DNA from: JAJYSO01 sp964495935
Lineage (GTDB): Bacteria > Bacteroidota > Bacteroidia > Flavobacteriales > Flavobacteriaceae
NCBI GenBank assembly: GCA_964495935.1
Contig: CAZBXQ010000012.1
Location: 1 to 64,000 of the forward strand
Reading direction: 5' to 3'
DNA: 64,000 nucleotides
The translations under genes were made by a program, and so were the position numbers. Shown in pieces: positions 24,589 to 33,770 of this stretch. Position 1 is the first letter of the stretch; the number at the start of each line of letters is the position of its first letter. Below the pieces are notes generated by a model that did not search any database, was not told where the DNA came from, and was given only the letters and a program-made list of their open reading frames with translations.

Positions 24589-25641
24589 CTATTCGTATCC
24601 ATCGGCATCATACATTTTTTTATAATATTCCCGATATGCTCCCGAGGTTACTTGCTCCAGCCATTTTTCGTTTTCCAGATACCAATCTATGGTTTTGGCG
24701 AGCCCTTCCTTAAACTGCAAGCTGGGTTTCCATCCCAATTCGGTTTCCATTTTGGAGGCGTCGATGGCATATCGCCGGTCATGTCCGGCCCGATCTTTAA
24801 CAAAAGTAATCAGCTTTTTTGAAGCCCCTTTAGGGCGATTTAATTTTTTATCCATCAACTCACATAAAAACAGAATTAACTCCAAGTTTGTCCATTCATT
24901 ATGTCCTCCGATGTTGTATGTTTCACGGGATTTGCCTCTAAAATACACCGTTTCTATGGCACGGGCATGATCTTCTACCCAGAGCCAATCTCTGATGTTG
25001 GAGCCATCTCCATAAATAGGAACGGATTTTTGTTGTTTAATATTGTTGATGGCCAGCGGAATTAATTTTTCGGGAAATTGATGGGAGCCATAGTTGTTAG
25101 AGCAATTTGATAATACTACATCCAATCCGTAGGTGTCGTGATAAGCCCGAACAAAATGGTCTGAACTCGCCTTGGACGCAGAGTAGGGAGAGTGAGGATC
25201 ATATTTTGTGTTTTCGGTAAAGAGTCCTGTTTTTCCTAATTCGCCATAGACTTCATCGGTCGAAATATGATAGAATCTAAAATTTGGATTGTTCAGGGAT
25301 TTTGCTGCATGAAGTAGATTTACAGTTCCCAATACGTTGGTTTTTACAAACTCCAAAGGATGATTAATAGAGCGATCGACGTGAGATTCTGCCGCCAGAT
25401 GAACGATTCCTTCCGGCTGGTTTTTATGGAAGAGGGTTTGTATGAATTTCGGATCTGTAATATCACCTTTTATAAACTTATAATTCTCGGCCGATTCAAT
25501 GTCTGTAAGATTGGCTAAATTTCCGGCATACGATAATTTATCGACGTTAAGAATGTGGATATCGGGATGATTATGAACAAATCGTCGAACGACATGGGAA
25601 CCAATAAATCCGGCACCACCGGTTATAAGAAGTGTTTTCAT
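24589..25641 (-). CDS. rmlB: dTDP-glucose 4,6-dehydratase (RmlB)
   Basis: Converts dTDP-glucose to dTDP-4-keto-6-deoxyglucose, the branch point for deoxy and amino sugars. The N-terminal NAD site TGGAGFIGSHVVRRF, HLAAESHVDRSI, HISTDEVYGELG (with the catalytic Asp-Glu), YSASKASSDHFVRAY (Tyr-Lys) and NNYGSHQFPEKLIPL are hallmark blocks. The length of 350 is normal. cysQ lies 48 bases upstream on the same strand. Confidence 0.97.
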   Translation of the reverse strand: MKTLLITGGAGFIGSHVVRRFVHNHPDIHILNVDKLSYAGNLANLTDIESAENYKFIKGDITDPKFIQTLFHKNQPEGIVHLAAESHVDRSINHPLEFVKTNVLGTVNLLHAAKSLNNPNFRFYHISTDEVYGELGKTGLFTENTKYDPHSPYSASKASSDHFVRAYHDTYGLDVVLSNCSNNYGSHQFPEKLIPLAINNIKQQKSVPIYGDGSNIRDWLWVEDHARAIETVYFRGKSRETYNIGGHNEWTNLELILFLCELMDKKLNRPKGASKKLITFVKDRAGHDRRYAIDASKMETELGWKPSLQFKEGLAKTIDWYLENEKWLEQVTSGAYREYYKKMYDADGYE

Positions 25642-25689
25642 GATTGTGTTTTCTATATTTTGTTTTAGGGCTATTACCCGGGCTTGTAA

Positions 25690-26451
25690 TCAAGCCTTAA
25701 CAATAAAAAAGGGATTTAAAAGCTCTTTTTTATTGTATTGCAGGGGCTTATTATCCGTCATTTTTAGGATTTCAAGGTTTATTCCCCGCAAAATGGCATG
25801 AGAAGCAGCGGTATCCCATTCCATGGTGGGGCCGAAACGCGGGTAGATATCGGCCTTGCTTTCGGCAATCAGCATAAATTTTAACGAACTGCCGCTGGGG
25901 GTGGTTTCGGCATTTTTAAAACTTTGAATATACTCTTTCGTTTCCTGGTTCAGATGGGACCGAGAGGTAACAATACGAACCTTTTGGCGTGATGTAGGGG
26001 AGCGATGGAGTTCCTTTGCTGCTTGGCCTTTAAATTGTGTAAAAGTCCCAATCCCTTTTCCACCATAATAAAGCTGTTTCTTTACGGGAATATAAACAGC
26101 ACCCAAAACGGGCTCGTTATTTTGCATCAGGGCGATGTTGACCGTAAATTCCCCATTTTTTTTGATAAATTCTTTGGTTCCGTCTAAGGGATCGACCAGC
26201 CAGAAACTTTCCCATTGCGAACGCTCTTGATAAGGTACTTCTTTTTCCTCTTCCGATAGAATTGGAATTCCGGTAGCTTGAAGTTTTTTAGTAATTATGC
26301 GGTTGGCTGCTAAGTCGGCCCGGGTAACGGGACTTTGATCGGTCTTTTTTTGGATATTGAAATCCTCGGAGTGGTAAATCTTTAAAATTTCATTTCCCGC
26401 TTGATAACAAGTCTCGCGGAGCAGGGGAAGATATTCTTGTAGGGTTGACAT
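25690..26451 (-). CDS. cysQ: 3'(2'),5'-bisphosphate nucleotidase (CysQ)
   Basis: Hydrolyses 3'-phosphoadenosine 5'-phosphate (PAP), the by-product of every PAPS-dependent sulfation, to AMP. Inositol monophosphatase-fold motifs are clear: LSEEEKEVPY, WLVDPLDGTKEFI (metal-binding D-P-L-D-G-T) and, near the end, PTMEWDTAASHAIL. The length of 253 is usual. Its place among sulfotransferase and sugar genes, at the opposite end from cysDN, suggests it keeps PAP low during glycan sulfation. It lies 48 bases before rmlB. Confidence 0.95.
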   Translation of the reverse strand: MSTLQEYLPLLRETCYQAGNEILKIYHSEDFNIQKKTDQSPVTRADLAANRIITKKLQATGIPILSEEEKEVPYQERSQWESFWLVDPLDGTKEFIKKNGEFTVNIALMQNNEPVLGAVYIPVKKQLYYGGKGIGTFTQFKGQAAKELHRSPTSRQKVRIVTSRSHLNQETKEYIQSFKNAETTPSGSSLKFMLIAESKADIYPRFGPTMEWDTAASHAILRGINLEILKMTDNKPLQYNKKELLNPFFIVKA

Positions 26452-26556
26452 AACAGTCTTTTTTAATTCTCTAATCCTTTTGATATCGCTGTCTTCTATA
26501 TATTTTTTAATTATAAACGGGGCTGTTGAATGGAGGCAAAAGAACGATATTTAATC

Positions 26557-28350
26557 TTATAATTCCTGGAGTTCCACCATTTTTCTAAATCGTTCTTGTT
26601 TGATTACCAAATTTTCAAATCGATCAATATCAATGATTTCACCTTTGTCCATAAACACGATTTGATCGGCATTGCGAATGGTCGATAAACGGTGAGCCAC
26701 CAATAAAATGGTGTATTGGCCCTGTAAGGCATCGATACTCTCTTGAATGTCTCTCTCGGTTTCGGAATCCAAGGCTGAGGTAGCCTCGTCCAAAATCAAA
26801 ATATCGATGTCTTTAAAGAGCTCCCGGGCAATCGAAATACGTTGTTTCTGTCCCCCGCTCAGGTTGATGCCGTTGTTCCCCAATTTAGTTTCTTTTCCTT
26901 TTGGGAGCGTCTTTAAAAAATCATTTAAGGAGGATTGGTTGATACTGCGTTCAAAGCGTTTCAGGTTTTCCGGGGTAGGCTCGGCCCAAAAAGTAACATT
27001 ATTAAAAATAGTATCGTTAAAAACTACCGGATCTTGACTGACATACCCGATACGCTCCTGATACATTTCCTTGTTGAGACTTTTTAACGGGCGGTCATCT
27101 ATTTGTATCACTCCGTCCTCCTCGGGCAAAAGTCCGGCAATCAGATTGACAAGGGTGGTTTTACCACTTCCGCTTTCACCTACAAAAGCGATGCTTTGAT
27201 TTTTTGGAATTTCCAAGTTGATGTGTTTAAGAATCGGAGTCTTTTCATAATAGAAATTGACATTGGATAAAGTAATGGCACGTTGGAAACCTTGAAATGA
27301 TGCCTTGCCTCTTTTCTCTTTGCTGTCTTCAAGCATCTTCTGGAAATCCTGCATGTTTTCCAGGGATCCCGCATTTTGCATAAAGTTATTCCATTGCTGT
27401 TGCATGGCAACGAGCGCCGATAATGCCCGGTAGAAAAAGAGCAGAGCGATTAAAATAGCTCCTATATTGGCTCCGAAGAGCTTTACTTGGGCATAGATTA
27501 CGGCTGCAATTACAATCACCAATAAAGGTTCCCGGGCAGCTGTAGAGATACTTGCCAAAACTCCTATTCTACGTCGGGATTTTTCAATTTTATAAATGGT
27601 GTCCAGTAGTTGTTGTCCATATACCTGAACGGTACCGGTGGCTTTCAGATATTTAAAATGCCCTACATGTTGAATGATTTGTCCTTGAAAAGTGTGATTG
27701 TAGTTGGTGAGTTTTCGGGAGAGGCCTCGGGTTCGTTCATAAATAATTTTGTATAAAAAATTAGTCAATATCCCGCCAATACTCACCAAAATAGCAAATT
27801 GCCAGTCCACCGCAAAGGCAAAAGTCATATAAACCAAGACCAGAATACCTTGTTTAAACGCGTTAAAGTATGCATTAAATGACCTTGATACTTGCCCTAC
27901 TTCACCGCTCATGGTGTTTTGAATCCGACCGGCATCGGCCAGTATAAACCGCTTGAAACTCATTCGGTTTAAATTTTTTAGCAGGGTTACGCGAATCTTC
28001 CGAATAAAGGCTTGTTGCAGAATAATGATATAAACATTACTAATGTATTGAGCGATCCCTTTACAGACAAAAAAAGCAATCATAACCAGAAGAATACTCA
28101 GCAGAGTTAGCGATATTCCCATTGCTTGTAAGCCATCCAGTATAATTTGCATCTTTCCAAGGCTTTGCGATTTACCCTCGCCTTCACCCACAACTTGTAA
28201 TAAAGGAAAAAACATGGTCAGCCCCATCCCGTCTAAAACACCAACACTTAAACTCAAAAAGAAGGCAACAAAGATTTTATTTCGCAGATGGCTATAAAAA
28301 TAAGCGAAGCTTGAAAAATACTTTTTTATGAATATTTTGAGTTTGTTCAT
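26557..28350 (-). CDS. ABC exporter, fused permease and ATPase (MsbA-like)
   Basis: A 597-residue half-transporter. Residues about 20-330 hold six membrane segments (the first, VAFFLSLSVGVLDGMGLTMF, near residue 30) and form the export domain. The ATPase domain has Walker A GESGSGKTTL, the signature LSGGQKQR, Walker B DILILDEATSALD and the H-loop VAHRLST. Such proteins flip lipid-linked sugars, lipids or peptides from the cytoplasm. It opens the minus-strand block of cysQ, rmlB, rmlA and the aminotransferase, so export of a lipid-linked glycan intermediate is plausible. The substrate is inferred. Confidence 0.92.
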   Translation of the reverse strand: MNKLKIFIKKYFSSFAYFYSHLRNKIFVAFFLSLSVGVLDGMGLTMFFPLLQVVGEGEGKSQSLGKMQIILDGLQAMGISLTLLSILLVMIAFFVCKGIAQYISNVYIIILQQAFIRKIRVTLLKNLNRMSFKRFILADAGRIQNTMSGEVGQVSRSFNAYFNAFKQGILVLVYMTFAFAVDWQFAILVSIGGILTNFLYKIIYERTRGLSRKLTNYNHTFQGQIIQHVGHFKYLKATGTVQVYGQQLLDTIYKIEKSRRRIGVLASISTAAREPLLVIVIAAVIYAQVKLFGANIGAILIALLFFYRALSALVAMQQQWNNFMQNAGSLENMQDFQKMLEDSKEKRGKASFQGFQRAITLSNVNFYYEKTPILKHINLEIPKNQSIAFVGESGSGKTTLVNLIAGLLPEEDGVIQIDDRPLKSLNKEMYQERIGYVSQDPVVFNDTIFNNVTFWAEPTPENLKRFERSINQSSLNDFLKTLPKGKETKLGNNGINLSGGQKQRISIARELFKDIDILILDEATSALDSETERDIQESIDALQGQYTILLVAHRLSTIRNADQIVFMDKGEIIDIDRFENLVIKQERFRKMVELQEL

Positions 28351-28644
28351 GGTGTAAAAATAGAGGTTTCGAGAATTACTTATCGATCATTGCGTAAGAG
28401 ATTACCCGGGTTATGGGATCTAAAAAATGTGTCGCTAAACCCCTATGTTGGAAAGTAAATTTAGGAAAATATATTGTAATGGGAGCAATGATTCTTTTTA
28501 TTGTTGCACAGGGCAACAGATGGAAGTGTTTTTCGATTCCGAAAATGGAGGAGTAGCCATAACTATCCGTATATAACTCCATATCTATATTTTATATTGA
28601 TCGTCTGATTCTCTGTTTTTTATCTCGGGATAAGACGGGTTATC

Positions 28645-29310
28645 CTATAATTTGTAGGCGAGTCCTATATTACCAAACATATAGGCTCCGGTAGTTTTAG
28701 AGATTAAGGCACCATCAAAAGCTCGATCTCGGGAAAAGTCGAAAACCAGACCGGCATCAAACTGAAGGCTTAAACGGTCGGTGATCCTGTATATGGGCAT
28801 GGCTCCTACTTGTACGGTTCCCATTTTATCGACTCCGGATTCCTGTTTTGGTCGTCCAAAGCTCAGTCCTAACCCGGCGTGGGCCATAATTTCAAAATTG
28901 TTGTAATTGCTGTTGGAGTTATAGATGAACGTTTCCAGAAGATTGAGACCTGCCTCGGCTACGATTTTGTGCATGCGAAGCCCGGCTCCATTGTGCTTAA
29001 ATTCGTTGTAGGCATACGTTCCCCGAAGGCTCCATCGGGAATTCAAGTCATATCGAAGCCCCCCATAAAAGCTCATAATCCCGGCATAGTCTCTTCTTCT
29101 AAAATTCCCGGTGGGAGCATAAGGAGCGTTGAGACCCCAGCCGGCTTCTACCGTAATATGGTCGATAAATCCATCATTTCCGAAACTGCTAAATCGAACC
29201 TTGTTTCCCGGAACACATTGGGCTTGAAGGGATTGGAATCCAAAAAACAAAGTGAGAACAAAAAGTGCTTGTAAATTTACCTTTTTAATCCGGTCGTGGA
29301 AATGCATCAT
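28645..29310 (-). CDS. Outer-membrane beta-barrel protein
   Basis: A 221-residue protein with an N-terminal signal peptide (LFVLTLFFGFQSLQAQ, cut after about residue 31) and alternating aromatic/polar strands typical of a small barrel, for example FYGGLRYDLNSRWSLRGTYAY and LSLQFDAGLVFDFSR. It ends in NIGLAYKL, consistent with a terminal strand, though the last residue is Leu rather than Phe. ATG 29310 gives MMHFHDRIKKV. It is the first minus-strand gene after the strand switch at 29.3-29.9 kb. A role is not predictable beyond the outer membrane. Confidence 0.75.
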   Translation of the reverse strand: MMHFHDRIKKVNLQALFVLTLFFGFQSLQAQCVPGNKVRFSSFGNDGFIDHITVEAGWGLNAPYAPTGNFRRRDYAGIMSFYGGLRYDLNSRWSLRGTYAYNEFKHNGAGLRMHKIVAEAGLNLLETFIYNSNSNYNNFEIMAHAGLGLSFGRPKQESGVDKMGTVQVGAMPIYRITDRLSLQFDAGLVFDFSRDRAFDGALISKTTGAYMFGNIGLAYKL

Positions 29311-29886
29311 AATTTGGTATAAAATTAGTGGGCGAAATTAATGAATTTAAATGAAACAGCGATTGACTACGGCTTTATAATAATGAGTGACGAGTAGAAG
29401 AGGCCGAGGCTTCTTCATCATCCCGAATTTTTTCAACATCAAAAGAGACCTTTGTATAATCTTATGCTATAACGATAACGCCCGATTTTTAGTATAATCC
29501 AGCACTGATTATAAATAATATGGAGATCATATGATAGGTGATATATGGATGTTCGAAACCTGAGATAATAATTATCGTGTCTTAACTAAAAAAGTTCCGG
29601 AGTTAATATTTCAAGTATAAATTTGTGCTTATAATTTGGAAATTGACACCCTGATATTATTTATTGCCGATGGATTCAGAGTCTTCTGGTTTAGGCTTCA
29701 GTTGTATCTGATCGGAACGTAAAAATGCTAATAAAAACAGCGGTGTAAAAATTAGATAAATAATTCTGCAGCCTATAAAATAAACTATATAATTGCAATA
29801 CTTTAGAAATTGAATTTCGACGTTGCTATAGGATGAGATTAAATGACTCGTTTTAGGGTTTACAGAAATACCTGATCGTTTTTTGC
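29311..29886. other. Intergenic region with a truncated repeat E
   Basis: This divergent 576-base gap contains AAAGTTCCGGAGTTAATATT from 29590, a partial copy of repeat E (29588-29652), and AT-rich DNA. No gene is seen. Promoters for the flanking genes must lie here, but no clear TAnnTTTG box with a spaced TTG was found. Confidence 0.6.
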
Positions 29887-31335
29887 ATGTTATTCGATAC
29901 TATCGATTTTGCCGTCTATCTGCCTATAGTATTTGCGCTATATTGGTTGGTCAATGATAGGGATTTAAAGCTGCAGAATAGCTTGATTCTCGTTGCCAGT
30001 TATATTTTCTATGGATGGTGGGATTGGCGTTTTCTTTTTCTTATTCTTTGCAGTACTTTGCTGGATTATGCGATTGGTCGTTTTATATATCAAACTTCGG
30101 ATAAACGAAAAAGAAAACTGTTACTATGGACGAGTATCTGTGTTAATGTAGGATTCCTCGGCTTTTTTAAATATTATAATTTCTTTGTCGAGAACTTTAC
30201 AGCGGCCTTTTCTTTTTGGGGTATAAATATAAATTCCAATAGTCTGAATATTGTTTTGCCCGTGGGAATAAGTTTTTATACTTTCCAAACCATGAGCTAT
30301 ACCATCGATATCTATCGGAATAAGCTTAAACCTACAAAAGATTTTATAGCCTTTGCCGCTTTTATTAGTTTTTTTCCGCAATTGGTTGCGGGGCCTATAG
30401 AACGAGCAACTCGATTGTTACCTCAATTTTATCGAAAACGAAAGTTTAATTATGCCTGCGCGGTAGATGGTGTTAGACAAATTTTGTGGGGCCTTTTTAA
30501 AAAAATTGTAATCGCTAATAATTTTGCGGTTTATGTGAACGATATTTTTACGAATTATGAAGAATATTCGGGTTCTACGTTAGTCTTAGGAGCTGTTTTT
30601 TTTGCTTTTCAAATTTATTGTGATTTTTCCGGATATTCAGATATTGCGATAGGTACGGCCAGGCTCTTTGGGATTAATCTCATGAAGAATTTTGCTTTTC
30701 CGTATTTCTCAAGAGATATCGCCGAGTTCTGGAGAAGATGGCATATTTCATTGTCCACTTGGTTTAGGGATTATCTGTATATCCCATTGGGAGGAAGTCG
30801 TGGAAGTTTGCCAAAAGTAATTAGAAATATCTTTATTATTTTTTTGGTCAGCGGCTTCTGGCATGGTGCTAATTGGACATTTGTAATTTGGGGAGGACTA
30901 AATGCGATTTACTACTTGCCTTTATTGGTATTTAGGAAGAATAGAAAAAATCTTGATACGGTGGCCCAGGGGAGAAAATGGCCTACATGGAAAGAATTTT
31001 TTCAAATGGCGAGTACCTTTGGATTAACGGTTTTGGCCTGGGTTTTCTTTCGAGCCGATAACTTGAATCAGGCAGTGGGTTATTTAACGATTATTTTTTC
31101 CAAATCTTTATTTTCTATCCCTTATTTTTATCGGGGAACGACCGTTTTACCTACGTTAGTATTAACCTTGTTTTTTATAGTTGTAGAATGGATGGGGCGT
31201 GAACAGGAATATGCCCTTGAAAAATTTGGATTTGGATGGCCGCGGCCTTTGCGATATTCTTTTTATTTGGGAGTTGCCTTTGGAATCCTGTTTTTTGCCG
31301 GGCAGAAAACAGAATTTATTTATTTTCAATTTTAA
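29887..31335 (+). CDS. MBOAT-family O-acyltransferase (AlgI-like)
   Basis: A 482-residue membrane protein with about ten hydrophobic segments. It passes an acyl group, usually acetyl, across the inner membrane to a surface polysaccharide. MBOAT landmarks include QLVAGPIERATRLLPQ, DFSGYSDIAIGTARLFGINL, and FWRRWHISLSTWFRDYLYIPLG followed by SGFWHGANWTF, which carries the catalytic histidine. It starts ATG 29887 (MLFDTIDFAVYLP) and is followed after 3 bases by the SGNH-like gene, its likely partner. It may acylate the glycan made by the neighbouring block; that link is inferred. Confidence 0.93.
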   Translation: MLFDTIDFAVYLPIVFALYWLVNDRDLKLQNSLILVASYIFYGWWDWRFLFLILCSTLLDYAIGRFIYQTSDKRKRKLLLWTSICVNVGFLGFFKYYNFFVENFTAAFSFWGININSNSLNIVLPVGISFYTFQTMSYTIDIYRNKLKPTKDFIAFAAFISFFPQLVAGPIERATRLLPQFYRKRKFNYACAVDGVRQILWGLFKKIVIANNFAVYVNDIFTNYEEYSGSTLVLGAVFFAFQIYCDFSGYSDIAIGTARLFGINLMKNFAFPYFSRDIAEFWRRWHISLSTWFRDYLYIPLGGSRGSLPKVIRNIFIIFLVSGFWHGANWTFVIWGGLNAIYYLPLLVFRKNRKNLDTVAQGRKWPTWKEFFQMASTFGLTVLAWVFFRADNLNQAVGYLTIIFSKSLFSIPYFYRGTTVLPTLVLTLFFIVVEWMGREQEYALEKFGFGWPRPLRYSFYLGVAFGILFFAGQKTEFIYFQF

Positions 31336-31338
31336 AGT

Positions 31339-32319
31339 ATGAAATCCTTTGTTAGTAAAATATTCCGTTTTCTGGCAATTCTGCTGTCGGTTATATTTAC
31401 GATTTGGGGAGTCAATCGCTATTTTTCCAATTTTAGTGCCCAAGGGCATAACAGAACCCTCGTTATTGGTCATTCTCATTCTTCTTGTTCTATTAATGAT
31501 ACGTTGATTCCGGGGTTGATTAATCGTTCAAATCCCGGGGAGGCTTATTTATACAACTTTTTTAAAACAAGAGAATTGCTAAAACAAAATCCGGAAATTG
31601 AAAATTTGCTTATTGAGTTTTCTAATGACCAATTGGATTATGACATAATGAGCCAATGGATATGGGGGGATGACTTTCTGATGTATAATTTTCCAAAATA
31701 TGGTGCTTTCATGGATTGGCAGACCTATCGAATGTTAAATTCCAAAAACCCTAAAATGTTTGTAAAAAGCGTATCCATGATGTGGCGTAAAAATTTTGAA
31801 ATGCTATTTAGGAAATTGGACTATAACAAAAATGATATCGGGGGATATACGTTATTGACGGGAAGTAATGTTGACCGGAAGCTGGATGCCATTGAATCTC
31901 GAAAACAGGTTTTTAAGAAAGAAATCTTGGCTTTGAACAATTTGAGGTATTTAGAGAAAACTATAGTCTTTGCCAGAAAGAGAGGGGTACATGTATATTT
32001 GATTCGCAGTCCGCTTCACTTAGGATTTATGGAATATGAAAACTTAGATAATGAAAAAATCCTTCAGGAAATTGTTGATAATTTTAAAAGTAAATATCCC
32101 GGTTTAGATTTTTTAGATTTTTCGGATTTTCCGCTAACAGATGAAGAATTCAAGGATTTAGATCATCTTAATGGAAAGGGGGCTACTCATTTTTCGACAT
32201 GGCTTTCGGCGTTGATTGAGGATGGATTGTTTGAAAAAGAGGATAAATCGTACTTTGTACAGGAAAGGATTAGAAAGTTACAACAAATGGAAGGGCTTGA
32301 ATACGAGGGATTGCGATGA
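31339..32319 (+). CDS. SGNH-hydrolase-like partner of the MBOAT acyltransferase
   Basis: A 326-residue protein with one N-terminal membrane anchor (residues about 8-26, FRFLAILLSVIFTIWGVNRYF), so the rest faces the periplasm. GHSHSSCSIND near residue 44 resembles block I of SGNH/DltD/AlgX-type proteins, although the usual Gly-Asp-Ser is replaced by Gly-His-Ser. DHLNGKGATHFSTWL near residue 275 matches the block V D-x-x-H. Directly after an MBOAT gene, it probably takes the acyl group and moves it to the polysaccharide. I know of no exact named match. Confidence 0.7.
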   Translation: MKSFVSKIFRFLAILLSVIFTIWGVNRYFSNFSAQGHNRTLVIGHSHSSCSINDTLIPGLINRSNPGEAYLYNFFKTRELLKQNPEIENLLIEFSNDQLDYDIMSQWIWGDDFLMYNFPKYGAFMDWQTYRMLNSKNPKMFVKSVSMMWRKNFEMLFRKLDYNKNDIGGYTLLTGSNVDRKLDAIESRKQVFKKEILALNNLRYLEKTIVFARKRGVHVYLIRSPLHLGFMEYENLDNEKILQEIVDNFKSKYPGLDFLDFSDFPLTDEEFKDLDHLNGKGATHFSTWLSALIEDGLFEKEDKSYFVQERIRKLQQMEGLEYEGLR

Positions 32320-32604
32320 TTTAAACTTGTGGGATTGAAGCAAAAAGATCATTTTTCAACCGAATATGGAAAGTTAAGTCTCTTCATTAATTCTACTTTA
32401 TATCGGAACAATAGGACACCATTAAATTTTCAGAAGAGCACTGTTGACTTGAACTGGAAAATATCATTGTTTTGTTTTGGTTTATAGAGAATCAAGGATA
32501 TTTTTAAGGCTTCTTCCTTGAGGTGAGAAAAAATCTTAAAAAAATAAGAAATTTGTATCCTTTCTTAATCAGAATAGAATTCATGGAATACTAATATTTA
32601 AGTT

Positions 32605-33609
32605 ATGATAAAACGTATTATACCGTTATTGCTGCTGTGTTTAATGGGGAGCTGTCAAAAAACAACTTTACCTTATCAATATGATGAGGGAGAGGCTTTT
32701 GGCACGGGGTATAGAATTCAGTTTTTTGGAGAGGTTCCGCATCTGAAATCTTCCATTGATTCCATAATCGAAGCGGTCAACCAGTCGATGAGTAATTACC
32801 GGGAGGATTCTGATATTTCAATATTGAACCGAGGCGATACTACCGTTGTGGTCGATGCGATGTTCCGGGAAGTTTTCCTGCTCTCCAAAGAGATTTATAA
32901 AAAAACGGACGGATACTTTGATCCTACCGTGGGAAATGTGGTAAACGCTTATGGTTTTGGAGCGCAGGAATTGAATATTCGACCTGATTCCCTGCATATT
33001 GATTCCCTGATGCAGTATGTGGGTTTTGATCAAGTAAAAATCGATAGCACAAATCATATTGTTCGTGAGGATCCCGGGATTTATATCGATCTGAATGCCA
33101 TTGCCAAGGGGTATGGGGTTGATCGATTTGGAATTTTTCTTGAAAACCGGGGGATTCAGAATTATTTAGTGGAGATTGGCGGAGAAATGCGGGCTCGGGG
33201 GAAAAATTTAAGATCAGATCGAAATTGGCGGCTTGGGATCGACGATCCGAGGATCGGGGATGGAGCAAAGGAAATGCAGGGAGTGTTTGAACTTCAGGAT
33301 AAAGGAATGGCCACTTCGGGGAACTATAGAAAATACCGGCAGGATACCCTTACCGGACAACGGTTTGTTCATATTGTTAATCCAAAATCCGGATATATGC
33401 AGAAGCAGCATCTGTTAAGTGCTTCAGTGATCGCCAAAAATTGCGCTACCGCCGATGCCTATGCTACTGCTTTTATGGCTATGGATATTGATAAAGCCAT
33501 CCCGCTGTCTAAAAAACTAAATGATGTGGACGTATTTTTTATTTATGATGAGAATGGCGAGTTAAAAACCTATTTATCAGATGGTTTTAAAAAGGTTATG
33601 ATAAGATAG
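32605..33609 (+). CDS. apbE: FAD:protein FMN transferase (ApbE), lipoprotein
   Basis: Attaches FMN to threonine of flavoproteins such as NqrB, NqrC and RnfG in the periplasm. The N-terminus IPLLLLCLMGSC is a lipoprotein signal with Cys18 as the lipidated residue. The FAD-binding and catalytic blocks follow: IDLNAIAKGYGVDRF, VEIGGEMRARG, MATSGNYRKYR and FVHIVNPKSGYM. The length of 334 is usual for ApbE. It lies alone between the MBOAT pair and holB (convergent). Confidence 0.93.
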   Translation: MIKRIIPLLLLCLMGSCQKTTLPYQYDEGEAFGTGYRIQFFGEVPHLKSSIDSIIEAVNQSMSNYREDSDISILNRGDTTVVVDAMFREVFLLSKEIYKKTDGYFDPTVGNVVNAYGFGAQELNIRPDSLHIDSLMQYVGFDQVKIDSTNHIVREDPGIYIDLNAIAKGYGVDRFGIFLENRGIQNYLVEIGGEMRARGKNLRSDRNWRLGIDDPRIGDGAKEMQGVFELQDKGMATSGNYRKYRQDTLTGQRFVHIVNPKSGYMQKQHLLSASVIAKNCATADAYATAFMAMDIDKAIPLSKKLNDVDVFFIYDENGELKTYLSDGFKKVMIR

Positions 33610-33742
33610 TCGATCTGAGTAATTACTCCCTCCGGCGAAATAATGTCCCCTCGGTCGCGGTAAGACCGTAATTCCAACTCCAAAAATCAACTTTTCAGCT
33701 CGGATAGTTTCGGCCATAAAAAGGAACCAAATGGCAGCGGTC

Positions 33743-33766
33743 TTATTACCCCCTTTTGGGGAATAA
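33743..33766. terminator. Bidirectional terminator between apbE and holB
   Basis: TTATT(A)CCCC pairs with GGGGAATAA around a short loop with one bulged A, followed by TTGTTTATTTTTC on the plus side. It lies between two convergent genes. Confidence 0.5.
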
Positions 33767-33770
33767 TTGT

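Noticed and set aside
24360..24713. A 117-codon plus-strand frame starting MTLYLNNMIELNEHKP
   Set aside because: More than a third of it is antisense to rmlB and it has no known pattern. TATCTTTG at 24318 could be read as a promoter but has no spaced TTG.
28376..28582. A 68-codon minus-strand frame between the ABC exporter and the barrel protein
   Set aside because: No recognisable motif, signal or conserved pattern. It may be a remnant, but nothing supports it. The gap is under 300 bases.
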